A DNA stretch of 64,000 bases from Candidatus Electrothrix communis. Its GTDB lineage: Bacteria > Desulfobacterota > Desulfobulbia > Desulfobulbales > Desulfobulbaceae. This document shows, in pieces, positions 24,301 to 35,600 of the stretch. The notes under the pieces are model-generated. The model had not been told where the DNA came from, did not search any database, and was given only the letters and a program-made list of their open reading frames with translations. Location of the stretch: positions 2,086,795 through 2,150,794 of the forward strand of contig CP130629.1 in assembly GCA_030644725.1 (NCBI GenBank), written 5' to 3'. Numbering within the stretch: position 1 is the first letter of the stretch; every line of letters begins with the position of its first letter. A program made the translations under genes and the position numbers.

Positions 24301-24335
24301 CCCCCTGTCGCAGTATTGCGGCGGGGGTATTTTTT
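24301..24335 (+). terminator. Terminator, copy 2 of 3
   Basis: ccccctgtcgcagtattgcg then gcgggggtattttt: an 11-bp stem including G-U pairs, loop GTAT. Confidence 0.85.
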
Positions 24336-24389
24336 GTAGTTGAGCAGGGACTCAACACCGCATCCCTTACGTTTTCATGCAAATACCTG

Positions 24390-24418
24390 TTGACAATCGG
24401 GTTTCGCTGCTGTTATTT
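24390..24418 (+). promoter_or_regulatory. Promoter-like segment, copy 2 of 3
   Basis: TTGACA-N17-TTATTT, the best of the three copies. It would transcribe the MITE-like element and the Ig-like gene at 24680. Confidence 0.5.
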
Positions 24419-24503
24419 TGCAACAAATGGATAGCGCTTGGATTATCCCTAATAATAATCACTTATACTCGCTGCAATAAAAAGGTACAGGTATTCAAAA
24501 TGC

Positions 24504-24639
24504 GGCTACCAACTTAAGGCGGGACAGCCTGCAAAATAAGGAAATTGCGCAGACCGTCGCAAGCTGTTCATAGCGGAATTTTTTGCCGAATTCGGAGGCC
24601 TCAAAACCCGAACTTTTGTCCCGTCTTAAGTGGGTACCC
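24504..24639. mobile_element. MITE-like element with 23-base terminal inverted repeats
   Basis: The ends ggctaccaacttaaggcggg... and ...cccgtcttaagtgggtaccc are inverted repeats of 23 bases with about 19 matches. The element is 136 bases and has no coding capacity that I can support. No target duplication is obvious. It lies between promoter copy 2 and the 24680 gene. Confidence 0.6.
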
Positions 24640-24679
24640 AAATGACGCAAGACAAAGATACAAACATGAGGTAAAGGAA

Positions 24680-25120
24680 GTGGCAAAAAAAAGAACGGCT
24701 GTACTCTTTACTCTGATCGGCATATTGTCTTTTATATCAGTTGTACTTTCTGAGACCGACGGGCAATCTCTGAGTAAAGACATAACAAGGCCCACCGTTA
24801 CAAGCCAAGGCTCATTATTATCATATGCTGATTCTTGGCAGGTTAAATTCAGTGAACCTATGGCCGCAGATACTATTACAATCGGGAACGTTAACCTTTA
24901 TACCGTAGGTGCTTCGAGCGGAACCCTTGGCCATAAAATCCTGGTAAATGATGTATTAAAAGAATGCGAATGGAGTTACGAAACAAAAACAAGTGTGTTA
25001 ACGATCCAGACCGCAGGACATATTTCTGAATGCGCAGCTTGTGTCCGGGAGTTAGAATTTACTGATAAAATAAAAGACGTTGCTGGTAATAAATTGATTT
25101 CCAAGACGTTTGAATTATAG
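24680..25120 (+). CDS. Secreted protein with bacterial Ig-like domain
   Basis: 146 aa from a GTG start (gagg 8 bases upstream). A signal peptide (TAVLFTLIGILSFISVVLS) is followed by one Big_5/SbsA-type Ig-like domain, shown by SWQVKFSEPMAADTITIGNV and ending FTDKIKDVAGNKLISKTFEL (conserved 'V-x-D-x-A-G-N' turn). Function is unknown; such domains are adhesive or structural in exported proteins. Two Cys in ECAAC may form a disulfide. The gene is followed by terminator copy 3. Confidence 0.7.
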   Translation: MAKKRTAVLFTLIGILSFISVVLSETDGQSLSKDITRPTVTSQGSLLSYADSWQVKFSEPMAADTITIGNVNLYTVGASSGTLGHKILVNDVLKECEWSYETKTSVLTIQTAGHISECAACVRELEFTDKIKDVAGNKLISKTFEL

Positions 25121-25151
25121 TGCCTGGATTCATTGAGTATCGAATTATCTT

Positions 25152-25187
25152 ACCCCTGTCGCAGTATTGCGGCGGGGGTGTTTTTTT
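25152..25187 (+). terminator. Terminator, copy 3 of 3
   Basis: acccctgtcgcagtattgcg then gcgggggtgttttttt. The stem is identical to copy 2. Downstream, TTAACA at 25242-25247 in the shared context shows a degraded third promoter segment. The remaining bases to 25491 hold no gene that I support. Confidence 0.85.
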
Positions 25188-25491
25188 GTGGTTGAGTCGA
25201 CGCTCGGAATCTCGCCTCCCCCTCCCCCGCTCAACCACTTGTTAACAATCTGGTTTCCCCATCACCACTGTACAAGAAAATAGAATCTTTACGAGGCATT
25301 TTCCCGTCGTCCGTTCGTGCAGAGCGTTCTCAGCGAGTACGCCGCATGACCTTGCCTGCCTTCGACCCGCAATACTATCTTGGCCCGGAGGCGGAAAAGA
25401 ATATCGGCGGGGCACCGGGGTGGCGAAGAGGGGACAATTTGCGTTGAAAAAGTTGGAAGAACCTTCGTTATAAACACCATTTCATTATTCC

Positions 25492-25866
25492 TCAAGCCAC
25501 CCGAGGGAACCCCTCCAGCCCCCAATCACCGGGCGTCACCGGGCCCAACCCGTGAGCCTTTCTGGCCCGGTCGCAACGCTCATTAACCACCCCGTCCAGC
25601 AGCGAAGGCTGAAAATCCCGACAGACCGAGGACCGCTCTTCGTAAATCAAGCAGCTCACGCCCTGTCCGATATCTCCTGTCAAGGCAATACACCAGGGCT
25701 TCAGCCCTCTAGTGCCCTTCATCTGTAGCCTAAAGTCGTTTAATTTTTCCGTCAAATGATCCGGGACGCCACCCGGTGTGCCAGACGCTGCTTCCGCCCA
25801 GTAAAAAGATGCCCGATAAAAGGCACAGCAGGCCCCGCAGGTTAAGCAGGGGTTCATTGTTTCCAT
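25492..25866 (-). CDS. YkgJ-family cysteine-cluster protein
   Basis: 124 aa. It carries the YkgJ/zinc- or iron-chelating pattern: CLTCGACCAFYRASF at the N-terminus, then CIAL, CLIYEERSSVCRDF and a final NERCDRAR. Eight conserved Cys would bind metal. The start (METMNPCLTCG) is uncertain: no good ribosome site is visible and an in-frame codon further upstream would add about 28 residues. It faces the plus-strand genes and is the only minus-strand gene here. Confidence 0.8.
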   Translation of the reverse strand: METMNPCLTCGACCAFYRASFYWAEAASGTPGGVPDHLTEKLNDFRLQMKGTRGLKPWCIALTGDIGQGVSCLIYEERSSVCRDFQPSLLDGVVNERCDRARKAHGLGPVTPGDWGLEGFPRVA

Positions 25867-26664
<798 letters not shown>

Positions 26665-26720
26665 GTATCGCCGGAAACAAAAGAACACATGCACTGCTTG
26701 ATCGGTGAAGGAGAAAGAAC

Positions 26721-26891
26721 ATGAACAAAAGAACTCTGACAACAGGAATTCTGATCACCTTGGCGCTGGTACCGACCCTTGTCGTTGCCGATCAAGCCGG
26801 AGTGAAGACTGTGCAGACGAATCTTGATTATATCTGGAATCTGGTCGTCGGTGCGTTGATCTTTTTTATGAAAAGTCGAAAAACCATATAA
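26721..26891 (+). pseudogene. Truncated amtB copy (56 codons)
   Basis: A good ribosome site (gaaggagaaag) precedes ATG 26721. The 56-residue product matches the N-terminus of the next gene: a signal-like segment, then VQTNLDYIWNLVVGALIFFM against VQTNLDYIWTLIAAALVFFM. Where amtB continues QAGFAMVEAG, this copy reads KSRKTI and stops. It is therefore the signal sequence and first helix of an ammonium transporter, probably from a duplication that later lost its 3' part. It could still be translated as a small membrane peptide. Confidence 0.85.
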
Positions 26892-26928
26892 TTTTTTACT
26901 TAAGACATAGAGACACAAGGTGAGAATA

Positions 26929-28230
26929 ATGAAGAAAAAAACGCTGCTGACCGGAGCCCTGCTTGCTCTCTCTCTGTTGCCGACTCTGGCCGGTGCAGGT
27001 GACGATCCCACAGCTCAGGGCGTACAGACCAATCTTGACTACATATGGACTTTGATAGCTGCTGCTCTGGTTTTCTTTATGCAGGCTGGTTTTGCTATGG
27101 TGGAGGCTGGCTTTACCCGAGCCAAAAACGCCATCAATATTATGATGAAGAATCTGATGGACTTCAGCATGGGTTCTCTGTTCTTTTGGGCCATAGGTTT
27201 CGGCCTGATGTTCGGCACCAACGGTACAGGTTGGTTCGGCACGGACGGATTCTTCCTCAGCGATTTCAAGGTCGGCGGTGATCCTTGGGTCCTTGCTTTC
27301 TGGATGTTCCAGTGTGTTTTTGCCGCTACGGCCGCAACCATTGTTTCCGGTGCAATGGCGGAACGCACCAAATTCACCAGCTACCTGCTCTACAGTGCCG
27401 CGCTTTGCGCCTTTATCTACCCGGTCTTTGGGAGCTGGGCCTGGGGTAGCCTGTTCCACGGCGGCGGCTGGCTTGAGGGTATGGGATTCATCGACTTTGC
27501 AGGCTCCACAGTGGTCCATTCCATCGGCGGCTGGGCAGCCTTGGCAGGAGCAATCGTTATCGGTCCCCGTGTAGGGAAATATGGAAAAAATGGCGAGATA
27601 AAGGCTATCCCCGGCCATAACATCCCTATGGCAGCTGTGGGTGTATTCATCCTCTGGCTCGGTTGGTTCGGCTTCAACCCCGGTTCCACCACTGCCGGTA
27701 TCACCGACACTGCAATGATCTTTGTCAACACCAACTTGGCTGCCTGTGCCGGAGCAGTTGCAGGCATGATCACCTCTTGGGTTATGTTTAAAAAACCGGA
27801 TATCAGTATGAGCCTGAACGGCGCTCTGGCCGGTCTGGTAGGTATTACTGCCGGTTGCGCCAATGTCAGCCCAACCAGTGCCATAATTATCGGCGCAATT
27901 GCCGGTGTATTGGTGGTCTTCTCGGTTGTCACCATTGATCGGATGCACATTGATGATCCGGTGGGCGCGATTTCTGTCCACGGTGTCTGCGGTGCCTGGG
28001 GAACCTTAGCTGCTGGCCTGTTCAACATGGACGGCATGACCGCCAAGATCATCATCACCCAGCTGATCGGCATCGGTGCCGCCTTTGCCTGGAGCTTTGG
28101 TTGCGCTTTTATCCTCTTCACGGTCATCAAACGTACTGTCGGTCTGCGAGTTACCGAAGAAGAAGAGATCGAAGGGCTGGATTACGGCGAGCACGGTTCC
28201 CATGCCTATGCCGACTTCATGACCAAATAA
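26929..28230 (+). CDS. amtB: Ammonium transporter AmtB (copy 2)
   Basis: 433 aa. It has a signal-like segment (LLALSLLPTLAGAG) and about 11 membrane helices. It carries FFMQAGFAMVEAGFTRAKNA, FIDFAGSTVVHSIGGWAALA (pore His), the IDDPVGAISVHGVCGAWGTL pore motif, and a charged C-terminal tail for GlnK docking (GLRVTEEEEIEGLDYGEHG). The start was set at ATG 26929 after aaggtgag. It differs from copy 1 in the first third, so these are old paralogues rather than a recent copy. Confidence 0.96.
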   Translation: MKKKTLLTGALLALSLLPTLAGAGDDPTAQGVQTNLDYIWTLIAAALVFFMQAGFAMVEAGFTRAKNAINIMMKNLMDFSMGSLFFWAIGFGLMFGTNGTGWFGTDGFFLSDFKVGGDPWVLAFWMFQCVFAATAATIVSGAMAERTKFTSYLLYSAALCAFIYPVFGSWAWGSLFHGGGWLEGMGFIDFAGSTVVHSIGGWAALAGAIVIGPRVGKYGKNGEIKAIPGHNIPMAAVGVFILWLGWFGFNPGSTTAGITDTAMIFVNTNLAACAGAVAGMITSWVMFKKPDISMSLNGALAGLVGITAGCANVSPTSAIIIGAIAGVLVVFSVVTIDRMHIDDPVGAISVHGVCGAWGTLAAGLFNMDGMTAKIIITQLIGIGAAFAWSFGCAFILFTVIKRTVGLRVTEEEEIEGLDYGEHGSHAYADFMTK

Positions 28231-28330
28231 ACAAAAAACATCTGATCGAACAGAAACGGTACGCAAAGCTTTCCCCGGTTCTTGCTTGGACCGGAGGGAA
28301 GTCCTCCCGGTGCGAGTCTGACTGTTCACT

Positions 28331-28371
28331 GAGCACGCCCCCGGTTTTGCCGAGGGCGTGCTCTTTTTTTC
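28331..28371 (+). terminator. Terminator of glnK2-amtB2
   Basis: Stem gagcacgcccccgg / ccgagggcgtgctc with loop tttttg-type and seven T. The remaining gap to adk (28372-28598) holds no gene. Confidence 0.9.
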
Positions 28372-28598
28372 TTGTTTCCGGTCCCGACCTTGCTGCTTCA
28401 GGATCCGAAACCCCATTCTCAAATTTCATATCCCCAGTCATATTTTCCCTACCATCAAAGGCAAAGATGGTGTAAGGTGTTCAGTTTTTCCCTTTAGGAG
28501 AGTTTATCCCTAATCTTAAACAGAAAAGCAGCGCGATCTCATACAGAACGGCATCTGCTTTATCAGCAAATTATAAAGAATTTTCTAAGGAGAACACC

Positions 28599-29246
28599 AT
28601 GAAACTTATCCTTCTCGGCGCACCCGGTGCAGGTAAAGGAACTGTTGCAAAACTTCTGACCGCTATTGACGGTTCTGTCCAAATTTCCACCGGCGACATC
28701 CTGCGCGGTGCTGTTCAGGCCGGAAGCGACCTGGGAAAAGAGGCGGAAGGCTACATGAAACGCGGCGATCTGGTTCCTGATTCTCTGATCATGGGCATTA
28801 TGGGAAAACGCCTCCAGGAAGACGATTGCGCCAAAGGTTTTCTGTTGGACGGTTTTCCCCGTACCATTCCTCAGGCCGAGGCCCTGAAAGAACTGCTCAC
28901 CGAATTGGACATCACCCTGGACAAGGCAGTGAACATTGATGTACCCAAGGATATCATCCTGGACCGTCTCTGTACCCGACGCACCTGCGAAAACAGCGAC
29001 TGTCAGGCTATCTATAATGTAAAATCCAATCCGCCCAAGCAGGAAGGAATCTGCGACAAATGCGGTTCCAAGGCTATTCAGCGTGAGGACGAGACCGAAG
29101 AGGCAATCAGTCATCGTTTGGCCACCTACAACGAGAAGACTGCCCCGCTGATCGGCTTTTACGAAAAAGAGGGTCTGGTACTTTCTGTTGAGGCCACCTC
29201 CAGCGACGCTGTTATCGACGCAGTGAAAAAAGAGCTGAGCCTGTAA
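28599..29246 (+). CDS. adk: Adenylate kinase
   Basis: 215 aa. It interconverts ATP + AMP and 2 ADP in the cytoplasm. GAPGAGKGT is the P-loop (8-16), STGDILRGAV and GFLLDGFPRT bind AMP, and the LID domain has four Cys (CTRRTCENSDC ... CDKC) for zinc, the long-LID form. aaggag lies just before the ATG. It is followed by a REP element and purC. Confidence 0.98.
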   Translation: MKLILLGAPGAGKGTVAKLLTAIDGSVQISTGDILRGAVQAGSDLGKEAEGYMKRGDLVPDSLIMGIMGKRLQEDDCAKGFLLDGFPRTIPQAEALKELLTELDITLDKAVNIDVPKDIILDRLCTRRTCENSDCQAIYNVKSNPPKQEGICDKCGSKAIQREDETEEAISHRLATYNEKTAPLIGFYEKEGLVLSVEATSSDAVIDAVKKELSL

Positions 29247-29287
29247 GAAATTCGCCCGGAAATGACGACCCGTTCTGGTGCGAAACT

Positions 29288-29348
29288 GTAGGGGCGAACC
29301 CCTGTGTTCGCCCTTTCATATCGGGCAGGCACGGGGACCTGCCCCTAC
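29288..29348. repeat. REP pair in adk-purC gap
   Basis: gtaggggcgaacccctgtgt ... followed by an inverted unit ending gcccctac. The two units match those at 15358-15421 almost exactly in inverse order, so this is a mobile composite (BIME-like). Confidence 0.8.
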
Positions 29349-29384
29349 AGCCCGGCACCGAAATCCATCTGATTGATAAATACC

Positions 29385-30275
29385 ATGAGTAACGCTGCTA
29401 TTCGGACTGATCTGCCGGAACTGAACCTGCTGCATCGCGGCAAAGTTCGCGATATGTACGAAATCCCCGGTCATGAGGACAAACTGCTCATGATCGCCAC
29501 CGACAGAATCTCTGCCTATGACGTGGTGATGGATGATCCCATTGCCGACAAGGGCAAGGTACTGACCCAGATCTCTCTTTTCTGGTTTGATCTGCTGGCC
29601 GACATTGTACCCAACCACCTGATCTCAGCTGATGTTGATCAGTACCCGGAAGTCTGTCATCAATATCAAGACCAGTTGGAAGGCCGTTCCATGCTGGTGC
29701 GCCGCACTCAAGTGGTACCCATTGAATGCATTGTTCGGGGCTATATTTCCGGTTCCTTTTGGTCAGCCTATAAGAAAGATACAACAGTCTGCGGTTTTGC
29801 CCTGCCTGAAGGCATGCAGGAGTCTGATAAATTTCCCCAGCCGCTCTTTACCCCGTCCACCAAGGCGGAACAGGGCCTGCACGACGAGAACATCTCAGTG
29901 GCCCAGATGGAAGAGATTATCGGCAAGGACGTTGCGGACAAGATGGCGGACATCAGCATCCGTTTGTACGAGAAGGCTTCGGAGTATGCTCGCAGCAAGG
30001 GGATCATCATTGCAGACACCAAGTTCGAACTGGGCATGGTCGATGGCGAGCTGATCCTGATTGATGAGGTACTGACCCCGGATTCTTCCCGCTTCTGGCC
30101 TATGGATGAATATACACCGGGCCAGGGACAGCCCAGCTTTGACAAGCAGTTCCTGCGGGATTATCTCTCCTCACTGGACTGGGGCAAGCAACCGCCGCCC
30201 CCTCCCCTGCCAACGGAAATAACGGAGAAAACCGCTGCCCGTTATAAAGAGGCGCAGGAGCGTCTGACGGTCTAA
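29385..30275 (+). CDS. purC: SAICAR synthase PurC
   Basis: 296 aa. It joins aspartate to CAIR in purine synthesis. LLHRGKVRDMYEIPG is the nucleotide-binding start, TDRISAYDVVMDDPI and IVRGYISGSFW are family motifs, and DTKFELGMVDGELILIDEVL followed by PDSSRFWP closes the active site. The start ATG 29385 has no clear ribosome site; a TTG four codons earlier is in frame. It is about 140 bases after adk, separated by REPs, so the two may be transcribed apart. Confidence 0.96.
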   Translation: MSNAAIRTDLPELNLLHRGKVRDMYEIPGHEDKLLMIATDRISAYDVVMDDPIADKGKVLTQISLFWFDLLADIVPNHLISADVDQYPEVCHQYQDQLEGRSMLVRRTQVVPIECIVRGYISGSFWSAYKKDTTVCGFALPEGMQESDKFPQPLFTPSTKAEQGLHDENISVAQMEEIIGKDVADKMADISIRLYEKASEYARSKGIIIADTKFELGMVDGELILIDEVLTPDSSRFWPMDEYTPGQGQPSFDKQFLRDYLSSLDWGKQPPPPPLPTEITEKTAARYKEAQERLTV

Positions 30276-30495
30276 AATCCCTCTTTTTTTTCATCCACCG
30301 GCTTCTGGAAACAGGGGGCGGTGGTTGACCTCTAGCCGGAATTAAAGGAAAGCTATCCTGAAATCCCTTGCCAGATCATTTTATCTCCCCCCCTGCCCCC
30401 GCTTTTATAGACAATCCTTTACTCGCGTGCATCCTCATCCCGCGCCTTCACGTCATCTTGTCGTGTTAAACGGATAGAAAAGGCACGGCCTCTCA

Positions 30496-32361
30496 CTAAA
30501 AAAATCGATTATGCCAGATGGCAATATTAATCAAGGCCCAGAGCACATGGTTATGGTTCTGCTGCATGCTGCAATGCTCCTCAATCAACCGATTGACATA
30601 GCACGGATCCATATTTTCCCGAATCACAGTTGAATCGTTGAGCAGCTCTATCATGTACTTTTTCAGGTCTCCACGCAGGAGGTGCTTGACCGGCAAGCTG
30701 TAGCCCTGCTTACCCCGGTTGACAATTTTATCCGGCAGCAGGCCTTCCAGGGCAGCCCGAAAGATATACTTGGTTGTCATCCCTTTGAGCTTCCAGTCAC
30801 CGGGCAAGGAGGCCATGAACTCCACCAGCACATGGTCGAGCAGGGGCACTCGGATCTCCAGGGAGCTGGCCATAGACATCCGGTCCACCTTCATCAGCAC
30901 CGAATCGGTCATCATGAAGCGCATATCCAGGTAGATTTCCCGATTCACTCGGTCATTGCCAGCATCGCAACGGGCATTATATTCCCGCAGCTGGCGGAAC
31001 GGATCCAGCTCAACCTTGTTGCGGAAGCCATTTTGGAGGAGATTATTTTCCAGCACGCTATTAAAGAAATACTGCCAGCGCAGATGTTGACCTGCCGGAT
31101 CCAGATTAGCTCCCTCAACAAAGCGTTTGAGCATATTGATCGCCCCTTTTTTCTGGGGCTGATCCGGCAGCATGGAGGCAAGGCGACCGATAACCTGCTT
31201 GCGCAGCGGCCCAGGCATCAAATTAAACCAAGTACTCATACGACTGGCCTTGAAGCGGTCATAACCCGCAAAGCTCTCGTCCGCGCCTTCCCCGGAAAGA
31301 CAAACCGTAACATGCTCCCGCGCCTGCTTACAGAGCAAATACAGCGGCACGGTGGAGAGGTCGGTCATGGGCTCGTCCAGATGCCAAAGGGTCTTTTCTA
31401 CATAATCCGGCTTTAACGTATCCAGGACGAGAACCTGATGATCCGTCTGGCAATAATCAGCCACTATCTGGGCGTATTCCAGCTCACTAAAGGACTTGTC
31501 CTCATAGCCAATAGTAAAGGTTTTGAACGAACTGTTCAGGTGCTTGCGCATCAAAGCCACCAAACAGCTGGAATCCAACCCTCCAGAAAGAAAGACCCCC
31601 AGCGGCACATCGCTGACCAGATGACTCTGCACGGCCTGATCTAACAGTTCACGCATCTTTTCGACCGCTTCGTCAAAAGAGAGCTTATTTTCACCCGGAT
31701 GAAATTTAAGATCCCAATACTGTTCCTGGTGGATATTGCCGTTTTCAAAGACCAGCATATGCCCAGCAGGCAGCTTGTGGATATCGGCAAACATGGTCTG
31801 GGGCGCTGGTACGAACTCAAAGCCGAGATAATCATACATGGCCTGATAATTGATCCGCCGCTCTACCTGCTTATCTTCCAGGATAGCCTTAATTTCCGAC
31901 GCAAAAAGGAGGCGTCCTTCCTTATAGGTATAATACAGCGGCTTGATACCGATACGGTCACGGACAAGGAGCAGACGCTTGCGAGGTATATCATACAACC
32001 CAAAGGCGAACATGCCGCGCAGACGCTGCATGACCTCCGTCCCCCATTCCTCATAGCCATGGATGATTACCTCTGAGTCGGCCTTGCTGCCAAAGACATG
32101 GCCCTTGGCCTTCAGCTCTTTGCGCAGCTCCTGAAAATTATAGATCTCGCCGTTAAAGACCAAGGCAATGGTCTTGTCCTCATTGAACATGGGCTGGCGC
32201 CCGTTATCGCTGAGATCAATAATCGAAAGCCGCCGGAAGCCCAGGGACATTTCATCAGAGCAGAAATGGCCTTGCTGATCTGGCCCCCGATGTTCAATGC
32301 TATCGGTCATGGCCCGAATCAGGCCCTCGTCATTCCAGTTAAAACCGCTTATACCGCACAT
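30496..32361 (-). CDS. asnB: Asparagine synthase (glutamine-hydrolysing)
   Basis: 621 aa. The N-terminal glutaminase domain starts MCGISGF with catalytic Cys2, EHRGPD and FNGEIYNF. The synthetase domain shows the PP-motif SGGLDSS and GEGADESFAGY. It makes asparagine from aspartate with glutamine as amide donor, or serves a related amidotransfer in cell-surface synthesis, as AsnB-like copies sometimes do. It is a single gene, convergent with purC. The start is certain because Cys2 must follow Met1. Confidence 0.93.
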   Translation of the reverse strand: MCGISGFNWNDEGLIRAMTDSIEHRGPDQQGHFCSDEMSLGFRRLSIIDLSDNGRQPMFNEDKTIALVFNGEIYNFQELRKELKAKGHVFGSKADSEVIIHGYEEWGTEVMQRLRGMFAFGLYDIPRKRLLLVRDRIGIKPLYYTYKEGRLLFASEIKAILEDKQVERRINYQAMYDYLGFEFVPAPQTMFADIHKLPAGHMLVFENGNIHQEQYWDLKFHPGENKLSFDEAVEKMRELLDQAVQSHLVSDVPLGVFLSGGLDSSCLVALMRKHLNSSFKTFTIGYEDKSFSELEYAQIVADYCQTDHQVLVLDTLKPDYVEKTLWHLDEPMTDLSTVPLYLLCKQAREHVTVCLSGEGADESFAGYDRFKASRMSTWFNLMPGPLRKQVIGRLASMLPDQPQKKGAINMLKRFVEGANLDPAGQHLRWQYFFNSVLENNLLQNGFRNKVELDPFRQLREYNARCDAGNDRVNREIYLDMRFMMTDSVLMKVDRMSMASSLEIRVPLLDHVLVEFMASLPGDWKLKGMTTKYIFRAALEGLLPDKIVNRGKQGYSLPVKHLLRGDLKKYMIELLNDSTVIRENMDPCYVNRLIEEHCSMQQNHNHVLWALINIAIWHNRFF

Positions 32362-32618
32362 AATTATCTAAATTAAAAAAATTATTAAATTCACGAGTAC
32401 CTCTTGCATAAAATTCTGCGCAAGAGAGGTACTTCGACCGGTTATCTTTCTTCAGTTGCAGAACGAAACTTTCTCACGGTACGGCATTTTTCATTATTAT
32501 GCAATAATAGGCAACCAACCCCTTTTTATCCGCACGATTTCCAATGTACCGGCCTCCCTTAAGGAAGGCAATACTTGCAAAAAAAATCGAAAATTCTATT
32601 GACGAGAAAGACTAAAGC

Positions 32619-35600
32619 ATGACATACTCTTGTTTCTTATTTTGTCAATTATTTGAAAAATCGGAAAGAATACCATTCACAGGGCACATCTTCCGCACAA
32701 GCGCTTCTCAAAAAATCGTAATGCAGAAAAGACATCAAAAAACAGAAAAAAAGCGAACCGCCCTCCTTCTGAAACGTATACTCCCACTCGCCATCCTCTT
32801 GCTTACAGGGGCATTTTTTTACGGCGACCTTGCAAAAACAAATAAGATAAACCAGCTTGTTAGCCAGGACACCTTGTATATGGGACAAGGGGCGGGCACA
32901 CTCTCCTATAACCTGAAAAAAATCACCAGGGATCTTCTTTATCTTGCTGGCCAAAACAGCCTGATTGACCAGATAACCCATCCTGATCAGGAAAATCTGG
33001 AACAGCTCGCTCAAAACTTTATCAATTTTTCTAGAATAAAGGGGTATTACGACCAGATTCGCTGGATCGACGAAACCGGAATGGAGCGCATACGCGTCGA
33101 TTACGCGTCTAACGGACCGAAAGCGACGCCACCGGATCGTTTACAGAATAAAAGCGGACGTTATTATGTCAAAGAAACCTTGAAACTGTCTCCAGGGGGA
33201 ATTTTCATTTCACCTCTTGATCTCAATATTGAACGCGGACAAGTTGAATATCCTTTTAAACCGACAATTCGTATAGCCACCCCGCTTACAGATCGCTCAG
33301 GTAAACAACGCGGTATCTTGATCATTAACTATGCTGCGAGAAATATGCTGGACAATTTTCTCGCCGCCACCTTTAAGATAAGAGACCATGTGTCTATTCT
33401 GAATCAGGAGGGGTATTGGCTGGTCAGCCCGAACGCTGCCGATGAATGGTGTTTCATGTTCAATCTGAAAAATACAACATTAGAAAGTCGTTTTCCGAAA
33501 ATTTGGAAGAAGATCAAGGGGGCAGAGAAAGGCATCTTGCTCAATAATGACGACGGGTTATGGATCTGGAGCACAGTACATCCCTTGGACGGTATCCAGA
33601 CAGGGGGGGCCAGTAGGCTGCACCACACACCGGATAACTATCTCTGGAAGGTGACCTCCCATATCAGCAAGCAGGAGCTTTCTGATATCATATTTACTAT
33701 CCGCCTCAAAGTTATCTCCGTTACCTTTCTCCTGTTTCTGCTAACCGGCTCTATCTCCTGTAAACAGGCCCGCATTGAACAAAGATTGCGAGAGGACAAC
33801 TCGGCTCTTGAACGGGAGGCCCTTGAACGCACCGCTCTACTCAATGATAAATTCATTGATCTACAAAAGGTCAACAGCGATCTTGAAATTACTCAGTCCC
33901 GGTCAGCAGCCATTATCAGCTCTCTTTCCCGGGTAGGCGAAGGCCTGATCATCATTGATTCGACCCAGAAAGTTCACTACATGAACCAGGTAATGATTGA
34001 TTGGTTCGGCGATATGACGGGCAAGAATTGTAGTTTCCTGACAGATGACCAACAAAGCCCCTGGGACTGCGTATATGTTAAAGACGCTATCGAACAAGAG
34101 AAATCAGTCTGCTTTCTCCCTTCCTCCGGTACTGAACGAATCTTTGAAATCACCTCGACAAAATTCACAGAAAGTGACACCGGCCCTGCGATCCTCCAAG
34201 TAGTACATGATATTACCGATCAGAAGAAAAAAGAAATGCTTTTGCAAGAAAACCAGGAGAAATATCGTCGGCTCGTCGAAAATATCGGCGACAAATTCGT
34301 TGTTTTCAGCCAGAATCCTGACACGGAGCTATGGACCTATGCCAGCGATAGCGTCTGTTCGATTTTTGGTTACAGAGAGGAAGAACGTAATAAGGGTGAT
34401 ATTGCCTGGAGCAAAGTGATCGACTGGCTCCCCGACTCCCTGGAACAACGTCGTTTCCATCTTTCAAGGATCAAAGAGGGCAAGTCTCATTTTATCCAGC
34501 ACGATATGCAGTTCCGACACCCAGACGGGGAATTACGCACAATCCGGGTCTCGTCCCATCCGGTTCATAACGAAGATGGCAAGCTTTTGGCCATCAACGG
34601 TATTCTGGAAGATATTACCGAATACGAGTATATTACAGAAAAATTGGCCGAAGCTCAGCAACGAGCCGAAGCCGCCAACGAAGCAAAGTCGGAGTTTCTT
34701 GCCAATATGAGCCATGAAATTCGTACTCCGATGAACGCCATTCTCGGTATGTCCAGTCTAGCTTTGGAGACAGACCTTAATGCAGAGCAGAAGAACTATA
34801 TAGAAAAGGTCTATACCTCAGCAGAGTCTCTCCTTGGTATCATCAATGACATCCTTGACTTCTCTAAAATAGAAGCTGGAAAACTCGAAATCGAGACCGT
34901 ATCCTTCCGCCTGGAAAAGGTCTTTGAAAATTTTATCAATACCATAGAATTAAAGGCATCTGTCAAAGGGCTCGACTTAGGTATTGATATCTCACCCGAA
35001 GTACCTGAACGACTGAAAGGCGATCCTCTACGACTGGGACAGATACTGATCAACCTTGGTAATAATGCAGTAAAATTTACCAGTAGAGGCGGTGTCAAAA
35101 TAAGCGTTGAACCGCTGCGCGAGCAAGACGAAATCGTCCTGCTTGAGTTCTGCGTCGCAGATACCGGCATCGGCATGAACCCCCAACAACAAAGCAAGCT
35201 GTTTAAATCATTCAGTCAGGCAGATTCATCCACCACCCGAAAATTCGGGGGAACCGGTCTTGGTCTTTCAATCAGTAAAAAACTGGTGGAAATGATGGGT
35301 GGCACAATCTGGTTTGAAAGTGCTATAGATCGAGGCTCCCGTTTTTATTTCACTCTCCCCTTTGTCGCCTGTCGCGCTGAGCGGGAGGAAAAAGATACGC
35401 AGAAAAAAAACAATGCAAAGGGTTCCCAGGAGGACTTTCTCCATCTCAAAGGAACCAAGGTCCTCCTTGTAGAAGATAATGAACTGAATCAGGAACTCGC
35501 TAAACTCCTTCTGGCTCGCAAAGGCATTCTGGTCACTGTAGCGAACAACGGAGCTGAGGCCCTGGAAACATTACAGACCTCCATCTTTGACTGCGTGCTC

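Noticed and set aside
24495-24686. 63-codon minus-strand frame across the MITE-like element
   Set aside because: It is explained by the inverted repeats; no start signal and no partner gene.
22800-25270. Integron-like cassette array with attC sites
   Set aside because: The repeated hairpins are ordinary terminators with T-runs and lack attC R-box pairs; no integrase is in the window.
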